A DNA stretch of 64,000 nucleotides from Lentzea tibetensis. Lineage in GTDB: Bacteria > Actinomycetota > Actinomycetes > Mycobacteriales > Pseudonocardiaceae. Position numbers and translations under genes: made by a program. This document shows, in pieces, positions 55,960 through 63,296 of the stretch. Location of the stretch: NCBI RefSeq assembly GCF_007845675.1, contig NZ_VOBR01000021.1, positions 62,001-126,000 of the forward strand, in the 5' to 3' direction. A model generated the notes under the pieces. The model was given only the letters and a program-made list of their open reading frames with translations. It ran no database searches and was not told the DNA's origin. Position 1 is the stretch's first letter. Each line of letters opens with the position of its first letter.

Positions 55960-56015
55960 GGACCAACTGGCTGGTCGGTCACGTTCGCTGCTGCGGAGTG
56001 GAGGTCCGGCTATGA
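55956..56015 (+). CDS. Possible 19-residue coupled micro-ORF
   Basis: MRTNWLVGHVRCCGVEVRL. The ATG overlaps the dehydrogenase stop (ATGA) and its TGA overlaps the ligase ATG in the same way. It contains the GGAGTGGAGG ribosome site of the ligase. It may be a coupling peptide that carries ribosomes between the two genes; it may also be chance. Two cysteines side by side are unusual. Confidence 0.3.
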   Translation: MRTNWLVGHVRCCGVEVRL

Positions 56016-57328
56016 CATCGTGGGTCGACGACTTCCTGCTCGCCGGGCCGGACGACGAGGTGTGCTTGCAGCTCGGTGGGCCGGTGCGCCGTTCGGAGCT
56101 GCGAACGGCGGTCGCCGGTCGGCAGAACCTGTTGCGGGACATGGGTGTCGGGCCGGTCCACTCGGTCGCGATGCAGCAGCCCGCCTCGCTCGACCACGTG
56201 GCGACGGCGCTCGCGGTGTGGCGGCTCGGCGCGCAGCTCGTGACCGTCGACCACCGGGTCACCAGGGCCGGCTTCGACGACGTGCTCGCGGTGTTGCGGC
56301 CGAAGGCGGTTGTGACGGTCGAGCGGATCAGCCAGCGTCCGGTGTGGACACCCCGGACCGACCACGTGCTGGTGCAGGTGACCTCGGGCTCCACCGGTGC
56401 GCCCAAGCTGGTCGGCCGCACGTTCACCGACATCGTCGCCGAGGTGGTGAAGACCGGGCGGCTGCCCGGCATGCCGGGACGCGGGGAGAGCGCGGTCGTG
56501 CTGGCCGCGTTCGCGCACACCTACGGCCTGTTCGCCGGTCTGCTGCACGGGTTGCACTCCGGTGCGCGGGTCGTGGTGCCGGAACACCCGACGGCGCGCG
56601 GCATCGCGACGGCCGTCGCGGAGGCGAGCGGTCCGGCGACCGTGTTCGGCGTCCCGTTCCACCTGCGGCTGCTCGCGTCGCTCAACGCCGACATGCCCGG
56701 ACTGGCGCGCGTCGTGTCGTCCGGCGAGCGCATCGAACCGGTGCTGGGCGAGATGGTCGCGTCGCGGCTGAACGTGCCGGTCGGCCAGATCTACGGGATG
56801 ACCGAGACCGGCATGATCGCGGGCGACCTCGACGGCTCGTGCCGCCCCTCCGTCGGCAGGCTCGCGCCCGGTGTCGACGTGCGGACGCCGGACGGCGAAC
56901 TGCAGGTGCGCATGGACGCCTCGCCGTATCTGGGCTTCGCGGAGGCCGGCAGGTGGCAAGCGGGCTGGTTCCGCACCGGTGACGCCGCGTCGGCCGGACC
57001 GGGCGGGCTGCTCACGTTGCACGGCCGGATGGACGCTCAGGTCACCGTCGGCGGCCTGAAGGTGGACCTGACCTCCGTCGAGTCGATCCTCTCCGCGCTG
57101 CCCGGCGTCGCGGACGCGGTCGTCGTGAACGACGGCGTGCTCAAGGCGTTCGTGGTGCTGCGCGAAGGGGGAACCGTGGACACCGACGAGCTCGACCGCG
57201 TGCTGGCACCGCACCAGCGGCCGCGGGTCGTCCACACCGTGTCCGCGTTGCCGCGCACCCCGTCGGGGAAGGTCGTGCGCGCTCTCGACCAGTTGAACGC
57301 CGCCGTACTGGAGGGATCACTGACATGA
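56012..57328 (+). CDS. Free-standing AMP-forming acyl/aryl ligase
   Basis: 438 residues of the ANL superfamily, shorter than most (about 500). Core motifs: TSGSTGAPK (124-132), YGMTETG (261-267), FRTGD (320-324), GRMDAQVTVGGLKVD (338-352) and PSGK with the catalytic Lys420. It adenylates a carboxylate and loads it on a carrier, most simply the next gene product. Its stop overlaps the carrier start (ATGA). Confidence 0.9.
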   Translation: MTSWVDDFLLAGPDDEVCLQLGGPVRRSELRTAVAGRQNLLRDMGVGPVHSVAMQQPASLDHVATALAVWRLGAQLVTVDHRVTRAGFDDVLAVLRPKAVVTVERISQRPVWTPRTDHVLVQVTSGSTGAPKLVGRTFTDIVAEVVKTGRLPGMPGRGESAVVLAAFAHTYGLFAGLLHGLHSGARVVVPEHPTARGIATAVAEASGPATVFGVPFHLRLLASLNADMPGLARVVSSGERIEPVLGEMVASRLNVPVGQIYGMTETGMIAGDLDGSCRPSVGRLAPGVDVRTPDGELQVRMDASPYLGFAEAGRWQAGWFRTGDAASAGPGGLLTLHGRMDAQVTVGGLKVDLTSVESILSALPGVADAVVVNDGVLKAFVVLREGGTVDTDELDRVLAPHQRPRVVHTVSALPRTPSGKVVRALDQLNAAVLEGSLT

Positions 57329-57735
57329 ACATCGCCGAGTTCGTCGGAGTCGACGGCGACTTCGCCGCGCTCGACGCGCGGGCGCGGCTCGACCTCGCGC
57401 TGCGGGTCGAGCGGCAGTTCCGGATCCGGTTCTCCGACGAGGAGATCGAGTCGCTTCCCCGCCTGTCCTGGCAGAACTTCGTCGAGCTGACGAAGGCACT
57501 GCTGAAGAGGACGCGCGTCGCGAGGCCGCCGACCCGGCAGGACGTGCTCGCGGTGCTCGCCGAGGTGCGCGGCACCAGCGAGGTCATCGAGGAGATCGAG
57601 TCGATGGAACTGCTGTGGCTGCTCAACTCCATGGAGCAGCGGTACGGCGTGACGCTCGACATCGACGAGCAGAGCCTGACCCGGATGCGGACGGTCGACG
57701 GTGCCGTCGGAGTGCTGTGCTCGTGCGTGGGCTGA
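57325..57735 (+). CDS. Two-domain carrier protein, first domain lacking the Ppant serine
   Basis: 136 residues. Residues about 70-132 form an ACP/PCP-like domain with IESMELLWLLNSMEQRYGVTL, where Ser93 stands where the phosphopantetheine serine of the usual DSL belongs. Residues 1-62 look like a second ACP helix bundle (LDLALRVERQFRIRFSDEE, then WQNFVELTKALL), but the serine position is Ala-Arg. It probably holds the aryl or beta-amino acyl group made by the lyase and ligase. Confidence 0.68.
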   Translation: MNIAEFVGVDGDFAALDARARLDLALRVERQFRIRFSDEEIESLPRLSWQNFVELTKALLKRTRVARPPTRQDVLAVLAEVRGTSEVIEEIESMELLWLLNSMEQRYGVTLDIDEQSLTRMRTVDGAVGVLCSCVG

Positions 57736-58475
57736 CCGTCGCCGTCACCGGCGCGAACCGGGGACTGGGCCGTGCCATCGCGGAACGAGCGGCGGACGCG
57801 GGAGCGGACCTGCTCCTGCTCGGCCGCGACCTGGACGCGTTGCGCGGTGTGGCCGCGGCGACCGGCGGCGAGGTGCGGTACCTCGACCTTGCCGATCCCG
57901 CGACCATCGGGCCCGCGCTGAGCGGGCGCGTCGACGTGCTGGTCAACAACGGGGGCGTGACCGGCCCCATCGGCCCGAGCTGGGAGGTCGCCGACCGCGA
58001 CTGGTGGGAGGCGATGGAGGTCAACGTCCGCGGCACCGTCCAGGCCTGCCACGCCGTCCTGCCCGGCATGCTCGCCAGGCACTCCGGCCGGGTGATCAAC
58101 ATCGTCAGCAACGCGGGCAGGCTCACCTGGCCGTCGGTCAGCTCGTACTCCGTCTCGAAGGCGGCCGTCATCAAGTTCACCGAGAACGTCGCCGAGGAAC
58201 TGCGCAACCGCGGTGTCTCGGTGTTCAGCTTCCACCCCGGACTGCTCGACATCGGCATGGCGGGCGGGCACCTCAACGAACGCCGCTCCACCGACCCGTG
58301 GCGCAACCAGATCCGCATCTGGCTGCGCATGGAGCGCAAGGCGGGCCGGTTCACCCCGCTCAGCCAGGCGCTCGAGACGCTGCTCCTCCTGCTCGACGGC
58401 ACCGCGGACCCGCTGAGCGGCAGCTACCTGACCGCCGATGACGACATCGCCGCACTCGTGAAGGAGAAGTCATGA
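57723..58475 (+). CDS. SDR-family oxidoreductase
   Basis: 250 residues. TGANRGLG (9-16) is the NAD(P) loop; NNGG replaces NNAG; Ser129, Tyr142 and Lys146 are the catalytic residues. Like FabG-type ketoreductases, it could reduce a beta-keto thioester on the carrier. It overlaps the carrier gene by 13 bp; GTG at 57723 is used, with another at 57717. ATGA overlap with the next gene. Confidence 0.88.
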   Translation: MRGLTVAVTGANRGLGRAIAERAADAGADLLLLGRDLDALRGVAAATGGEVRYLDLADPATIGPALSGRVDVLVNNGGVTGPIGPSWEVADRDWWEAMEVNVRGTVQACHAVLPGMLARHSGRVINIVSNAGRLTWPSVSSYSVSKAAVIKFTENVAEELRNRGVSVFSFHPGLLDIGMAGGHLNERRSTDPWRNQIRIWLRMERKAGRFTPLSQALETLLLLLDGTADPLSGSYLTADDDIAALVKEKS

Positions 58476-59602
58476 CCTCGACGCTCGCCCCGGCCGAGCT
58501 CGTCACGCGTGCGCGGGAGATGCGTCCCCGGCTGCTCGACCGGCAGGCGCTGACGGACGAGCTGACCCGCGTGCCCGAGGAGACCCACCTGGACTGCCTC
58601 GACGCCGAGCTGTACCGCATGCTCTTACCCCGCTCGTTCGGCGGGCTGGAGACGAGCCTGCGCACGTTCGTCGAGGTCGTCATCGAGATCTCCCGCGGCT
58701 GCCCGTCGACCGGGTGGAACCTCGCGCTCGCCGCGGGCCACTCGCACACGATCGCCGCGCTGTTCCCGCTCTCGGCGCAGCGGGAGATCTTCGGGTCGGG
58801 CGACTTCCGCGCCGCGATGCCCGTCGCGCCGACGGGAACGGCGGTGAGATCCGGTGACGGCTACGTGGTCAACGGCCGGTGGGGCTACGCGTCCGGCGTG
58901 ATGGTGTCGACGCACGTGATCGCCGGCGTGCTGATCGACGGCGTGCCCGGCATCGCGTGCGTGCCCGAGTTCGAGGTGCTGGAGGACTGGGACCGCGCGC
59001 TCGGCATGCGCGGCAGCGGCTCCAACAGCGTGGTCGTGTCGGACGTGCACGTGCCAGCGGACTGGGTGCTGCCCGGTTTCGTGCTCGACTGGGAGGCCAC
59101 CGGCGAGGCCGTGCACGGCAACCCGATGTACGGCGGGCGGCTGATGACGTTCTTCCAGCTGGAGCTGACCCCGGTGGTCGTCGGGTGCGCGTTCGCCGCG
59201 CTGGACGAGTACCGGCGGATCGTGTCGTCGAAACGGCTCATCCAGCCGCCGCACCAGCCGCGCCGCGAGCACCCCGAGTACCAGCGGATCCTCGGTGTGG
59301 CAACGGGTCTGGCCGAGAGCGCGAGCCGCACCGTGCTGTCGGTGGCCGACGACTACCGCTCGGGCATGTCGCTGGCCGACGACTACCGGCTCGCGGTCGT
59401 GTGCAACCAGGCGGGCCAGTTGGCCGCGCAGGCGGTCGAGATGCTCGCCGCCGCGTCCGGGACCGCGTCCGTGCTGGCCGGGCAGCGGATGCAGCGCTAC
59501 CTGCGGGACGTGCAGATGTACCGGACGCACTCGAACGCCCAGGTCGGCAACTGGGCGGCGACGTTCGGCCGGCTGGACCTGGGCCTTCCCCTGTCCTTCT
59601 GA
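58472..59602 (+). CDS. Acyl-CoA dehydrogenase-fold flavin monooxygenase (HpaB C2/HsaA-like)
   Basis: 376 residues. PRSFGGLETSLRTFVEVVIEISRGCPSTGWNLALAAGHSH and the C-terminal YRTHSNAQVGNWAATFGRLDLG match group D two-component flavin hydroxylases, which use the acyl-CoA dehydrogenase fold but hydroxylate aromatic rings with reduced flavin. No catalytic Glu of dehydrogenases is in its usual place. It would need a separate flavin reductase, not found in this window. It is the last gene of the coupled operon. Confidence 0.82.
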   Translation: MTSTLAPAELVTRAREMRPRLLDRQALTDELTRVPEETHLDCLDAELYRMLLPRSFGGLETSLRTFVEVVIEISRGCPSTGWNLALAAGHSHTIAALFPLSAQREIFGSGDFRAAMPVAPTGTAVRSGDGYVVNGRWGYASGVMVSTHVIAGVLIDGVPGIACVPEFEVLEDWDRALGMRGSGSNSVVVSDVHVPADWVLPGFVLDWEATGEAVHGNPMYGGRLMTFFQLELTPVVVGCAFAALDEYRRIVSSKRLIQPPHQPRREHPEYQRILGVATGLAESASRTVLSVADDYRSGMSLADDYRLAVVCNQAGQLAAQAVEMLAAASGTASVLAGQRMQRYLRDVQMYRTHSNAQVGNWAATFGRLDLGLPLSF

Positions 59603-59685
59603 ACCCGCCAACGCTCTGTGATCGGGCTGGGCCGTTGGGGTGACCTGTCTGGCACGGCCGTGCCTGATGCGAGAACCTATGCGCC

Positions 59686-59841
59686 ATGTTCGACAGCGGA
59701 CGTGCCCCCGAGCGTCCTCCGATGAAGCGGGATTCCGACCGGCAGCGCTTCCTGCGTTGCGTCGCCGCCGTGACCAGTTCGCGGCAGGTGTCGATGAGTG
59801 AGCTGAAGGACCACCGGCCTCCGGTGGGTCACAGCCGCTGA
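59686..59841 (+). CDS. Small protein of unknown function (51 aa)
   Basis: ATG frame of 51 codons, in the gap between the operon end and the converging regulator. Rich in Arg, Ser and Pro (RPPMKRDSDRQRFLRCVAAV). No ribosome site is clear. Codon use is GC-rich in third positions, as in real genes. No family. It might be a small regulator or noise. Confidence 0.35.
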   Translation: MFDSGRAPERPPMKRDSDRQRFLRCVAAVTSSRQVSMSELKDHRPPVGHSR

Positions 59842-59857
59842 GGCCGGGCTGGTGCGG

Positions 59858-62683
59858 TCATCCGCCCAGCCCGCTCGCAGTGCTCGCCCGGATCCGGTCG
59901 AGGCAGGTCGCCGCCTTCGCGATCCACCGCTGGTCACCCTGCCGCTCGAACACCTCCAACGCCTGCGCGGCGAGCCCGGCCGCCGCGGAGGAGTTGCCGC
60001 GCAACGACTCCAGCTCCGCGAGGCAGACGAACGTGCCCGCGGCGCCGTGTTCGTCCAGGGTCAGCGAGAACACCAGCCTGCTCTCGACCGCGCACGCGTA
60101 CGCCATCTCGATCCGGTCCGCCGCCCGGTGGTTGAACGCGAGGCTGCGCCACGCCGACGCCTCGCGCCGCCGGTCGCCGACCTCGCGGAACGTGTCGCGG
60201 GCGGTCGTCAGCAGCTCGTGCGCGCCCGCGAAGTCGCCGACCTCGCGCCGCACCACGCCCAGCTCACGCAGGCACGCGGCGTGCCAGCGCGGGCTGCCCA
60301 ATGACTCGTAGATGTCCGCCGCGGGCCGCAACGCGCGTTCGGCCAGCTCCCACTCGCCCCGGTAGCGGTGCAGGATCCCCTTCTCCCGCAACGTGTACGC
60401 GCGCCAGCCGAGGTCGGGGTCCTTGGCGAGGCACGCGTCGAAGCACGCGTGCGCCTCGTCCCACTTGCCCTGCAACCGCCGCGCGACGCCGATCGCCAGC
60501 ATCGTGATCACCTCGAGCCGCGGGTCGGCGGCCTCGGGCAGCAGCCGGACGCACTCGCGGAACCACGCCTCGGCACGGGCGAAGTCACGCGTCTCCCGCG
60601 CCGCGAGCCCGCGCGCGAACAACGCGTACGCCGCCCAGTACGCGCTGCCGATGCGCCGCGCGGCACCCAGCGACACCTCGGCGACCTCGGTCAGGTGGTC
60701 CCACTGCGCGCGCAGCTCGCAGTACGGGGCGATGGTCGCGGACAGCTGGCACACCAGCTCGTCCAGACCCGCGTCGGCCGCGATCCGGATGGCCGCCAGC
60801 ACGTTCGGGTGTTCCTCGTCGAACCACGCGGCCGGGTCGCGCACGAGCGGGTCGACGTCGATGCCGAACCCCGGCGCGGTGAACCGCGGCAGGCCGCCGA
60901 ACTCCAGCCCGCGGTCCGCCCGCTGCGCCACGTGCAGGTACGCGGCGAGCACCCGGTCGCGGATCTGCTCGTGCGCCTCGACTTCCTGTTCCTCCGCGAA
61001 CAGCCGGATCAGGTCGTGGAAGTGGTAGCGGCCGCCCGCTTCGAGGAGGTTCGCCTCCACGAGCCGGTCCAGCGTCCGTTCCGTCACGCGCAGGTCCTCG
61101 CCCAGCGCCGCCGCGACGGCCCACGCGCGGAAGCTCGTGCCGGGCAGCTTCGCGAGCACCCGGAAGACGTGCTGGTCGACGGGGTCGAGACCGGAGTAGC
61201 TGAGCGCGAACCCGGCCCGCACCTCGCGGTCACCGCCGACGAGCTCGTCGAGCCGGTCCCGCTCGTTCTCCAGCCGTTCCGCGAGGCCCGCGCTGGTGAG
61301 GTGGCTGAGCGAGCGCAGCTTCGTGCCGACGATCCGCAGCGCCAGCGGGAGCCCGCCGCACAGTCGCGCGATCCGTTCCCGCGCAGGCGACTCCGAGTCG
61401 CCGGACAGCGATGTCAGCAGCGCGACGGAGTCCGCGGGCGCCAGCGGTTCGAGGCGCACCTGGTGGCTCGCGTCGAGTCCGGTGAGCCTGCGCCTGCTCG
61501 TCACCAGCACGCCGCAGCCCGGTTCGCCCGGCAGCAGCGGGCGGACCTGCTCCTCGTTGGCCGCGTTGTCCAGCACGAGCAGCATCCGCTTGCCCGACAG
61601 GCGATCCCGGAACGCCGCCGCGCGCTCGTCCGGCGCCTGCGGGATGTCGACGCCCGCGACGCCGAGGTCGCGCAGGAACCGGGCGAGCACGTCGCTCGGG
61701 TCCGGCGGTGCCGCGCTCGCGCCGCGCAGGTCGACGAACAGCTGGCCGTCCGGGAACTCGGTCCGGTGCGCCAGCCGCACGGCGAACGCCGTCTTCCCGA
61801 CACCCGGCTGCCCGGTGACCGTGACGACCGACGGCGTGTCCGTCACGCGGCTCAGCTGCGCCACCGCGCCGCTGAGCTCGTCGGCGCGTCCGGTGTAGTG
61901 GGCGGTCTGCGCGGGGAGCTGGTTGGGCCTGCGCTCCAGCGCGCGGGTGGTGACCTCGGTGTCGTCGGCGAGCAGCGTCGCGTGCAGCTGCTGCAGCGAC
62001 CCGCCCGGCGCGATGCCCAGCTCGGTGTCCAGGATCCGGTAGATCTCCTGGTAGGCGTGCAGCGCGTCGGCCCGCCTGCCGGACCGGTGCAGCGCCAGCA
62101 TCAGCCGCTCCCACAGCCGCTCGCGCAGCGGGTTCGCCGCGACCAGCGACCGCAGCTCAGCGACCAGCTCGGCGTGCTGCCCCAGCGCGAGCCGCACGTC
62201 GGTGTGCCGCTCGACGACGGTGATCTGCTGCTCGGCCAGCCGGTCCAGCTCGGCGCGCAGCTCGGGCCCGGTTTCCAGGCCGGCCAGCGGCGCGCCGCGC
62301 CACAGCTTCAGCGCCTCGCCGTAGTCCGCCGCGGCGGTGGCCGGGTCACCGTCCCGCACGGCCTGGTCCGCGCGTCCGGTGAGCCTGCGGAACGCCGCCA
62401 GGTCCAGCTCGTCGCTCTCGACCCGCAGCAGGTAACCACCTGGACGGGTGGTCAGCCGGTCGGTCCCCAGCCTGCGGCGCAGCGCCGAGACGTAGGTGCG
62501 GATGTTGGCCTCCGGCGCGACCGGTGGCCGTTCCCAGAGCGCGTTGGTCAAGTAGTCGATGAATGCGGTCTCGTTGGCGCGCAGCAGCAGCGCGGCGAGC
62601 AGCGAGCGCTGTCTCGCCCCGCCGAGCGCGAGCACCTCGGCACCGTCGCGGACCTCGAAAGATCCGAGCACACGAAATTCCAC
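59858..62683 (-). CDS. SARP/LAL-type pathway regulator (AfsR-like)
   Basis: 941 residues. OmpR-like winged helix (1-95: RQRSLLAALLLRANE, IRTYVSALRRRLG), BTAD helical domain (about 100-245), NB-ARC ATPase with P-loop GQPGVGKT (291-298), Walker B KRMLLVLDN and VTSRRRL, and a C-terminal TPR-like region (about 640-930). This layout belongs to activators of antibiotic genes. I chose GTG at 62683, preceded by GGGGGGAG; the long open frame upstream is not coding. It converges on the lyase-carrier operon. Confidence 0.93.
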   Translation of the reverse strand: MEFRVLGSFEVRDGAEVLALGGARQRSLLAALLLRANETAFIDYLTNALWERPPVAPEANIRTYVSALRRRLGTDRLTTRPGGYLLRVESDELDLAAFRRLTGRADQAVRDGDPATAAADYGEALKLWRGAPLAGLETGPELRAELDRLAEQQITVVERHTDVRLALGQHAELVAELRSLVAANPLRERLWERLMLALHRSGRRADALHAYQEIYRILDTELGIAPGGSLQQLHATLLADDTEVTTRALERRPNQLPAQTAHYTGRADELSGAVAQLSRVTDTPSVVTVTGQPGVGKTAFAVRLAHRTEFPDGQLFVDLRGASAAPPDPSDVLARFLRDLGVAGVDIPQAPDERAAAFRDRLSGKRMLLVLDNAANEEQVRPLLPGEPGCGVLVTSRRRLTGLDASHQVRLEPLAPADSVALLTSLSGDSESPARERIARLCGGLPLALRIVGTKLRSLSHLTSAGLAERLENERDRLDELVGGDREVRAGFALSYSGLDPVDQHVFRVLAKLPGTSFRAWAVAAALGEDLRVTERTLDRLVEANLLEAGGRYHFHDLIRLFAEEQEVEAHEQIRDRVLAAYLHVAQRADRGLEFGGLPRFTAPGFGIDVDPLVRDPAAWFDEEHPNVLAAIRIAADAGLDELVCQLSATIAPYCELRAQWDHLTEVAEVSLGAARRIGSAYWAAYALFARGLAARETRDFARAEAWFRECVRLLPEAADPRLEVITMLAIGVARRLQGKWDEAHACFDACLAKDPDLGWRAYTLREKGILHRYRGEWELAERALRPAADIYESLGSPRWHAACLRELGVVRREVGDFAGAHELLTTARDTFREVGDRRREASAWRSLAFNHRAADRIEMAYACAVESRLVFSLTLDEHGAAGTFVCLAELESLRGNSSAAAGLAAQALEVFERQGDQRWIAKAATCLDRIRASTASGLGG

Positions 62684-62818
62684 GGTCTCCCCCCGAGCGC
62701 GCAGCCTACTCAGGAAAGCCCATTCCATCCTGTATGGAATCAGTGCGCGTGTTGTGCGGCCGCTCCGCCATCGTTCCCGGTGGGTCCGCAAGGGGCCCGC
62801 TCGACGAGGGGGAGACTC

Positions 62819-63292
62819 GTGAAGCGCTTCTTCATGGCGGCCGCGGCCGTCGCCGCGGTGTTCTCGATCGGCGCCGCCGCGCCGGCCGCGGCCGCACCGC
62901 ACAGCGAGGACAAGGTGCTCACCAGCACCGTCGCGGCGGACGACGTCAGCGCGATGGCCGTGTCGTGCTCGAACCTGTACTGGTGCATCTGGCGCGACCC
63001 GAACGCCACGAACAACAACTACCGGTACACCTGGTTCGGCTCGGACGGCAACTACGCCAACAACTACTGGTCCGGCGTGACCGTCAGCAACAAGGCGTCG
63101 GGCGTGTGGAACCAGGGCGACCGGCAGTTCGTGGTGATCTTCGACGGCCCGGACTACACCGGCAACTGGGCGTGCGTGCCCGCGAACACGCACATCCCGG
63201 ACCTGCGCAACGCGGCGACCGGTGACACGCCGGTCGGCTGGTGGAACGAGCGGATCTCGTCCCACAAGTGGAGCAACACCTGCACCAGGTAG
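62819..63292 (+). CDS. Secreted I36-type peptidase inhibitor-like protein
   Basis: 157 residues. Sec signal: KRFFMAAAAVAAVFSIGAAAPAAAA. The mature part has CSNLYWCIWRDPN, then YANNYWSGVTVSNKASGVWNQG and WACVPANTHIPDL, the small beta-crystallin-like I36 pattern with two disulfides (four cysteines). Such proteins inhibit metalloproteases or bind the surface. GTG at 62819 has GGGGGAG upstream. Divergent from the SARP gene. Confidence 0.85.
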   Translation: MKRFFMAAAAVAAVFSIGAAAPAAAAPHSEDKVLTSTVAADDVSAMAVSCSNLYWCIWRDPNATNNNYRYTWFGSDGNYANNYWSGVTVSNKASGVWNQGDRQFVVIFDGPDYTGNWACVPANTHIPDLRNAATGDTPVGWWNERISSHKWSNTCTR

Positions 63293-63296
63293 GTGC

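Noticed and set aside
58472-59602. Assignment of the last operon gene as an ordinary acyl-CoA dehydrogenase.
   Set aside because: Catalytic Glu motif and the IYEGT end are missing; the ending and the N-terminal GCPSTGWNLAL segment fit flavin hydroxylases.
62684-63265. N-terminal extension of the SARP frame far upstream of 62683.
   Set aside because: It runs antisense through the secreted I36 gene; a GTG with a strong ribosome site at 62683 gives a normal SARP start.
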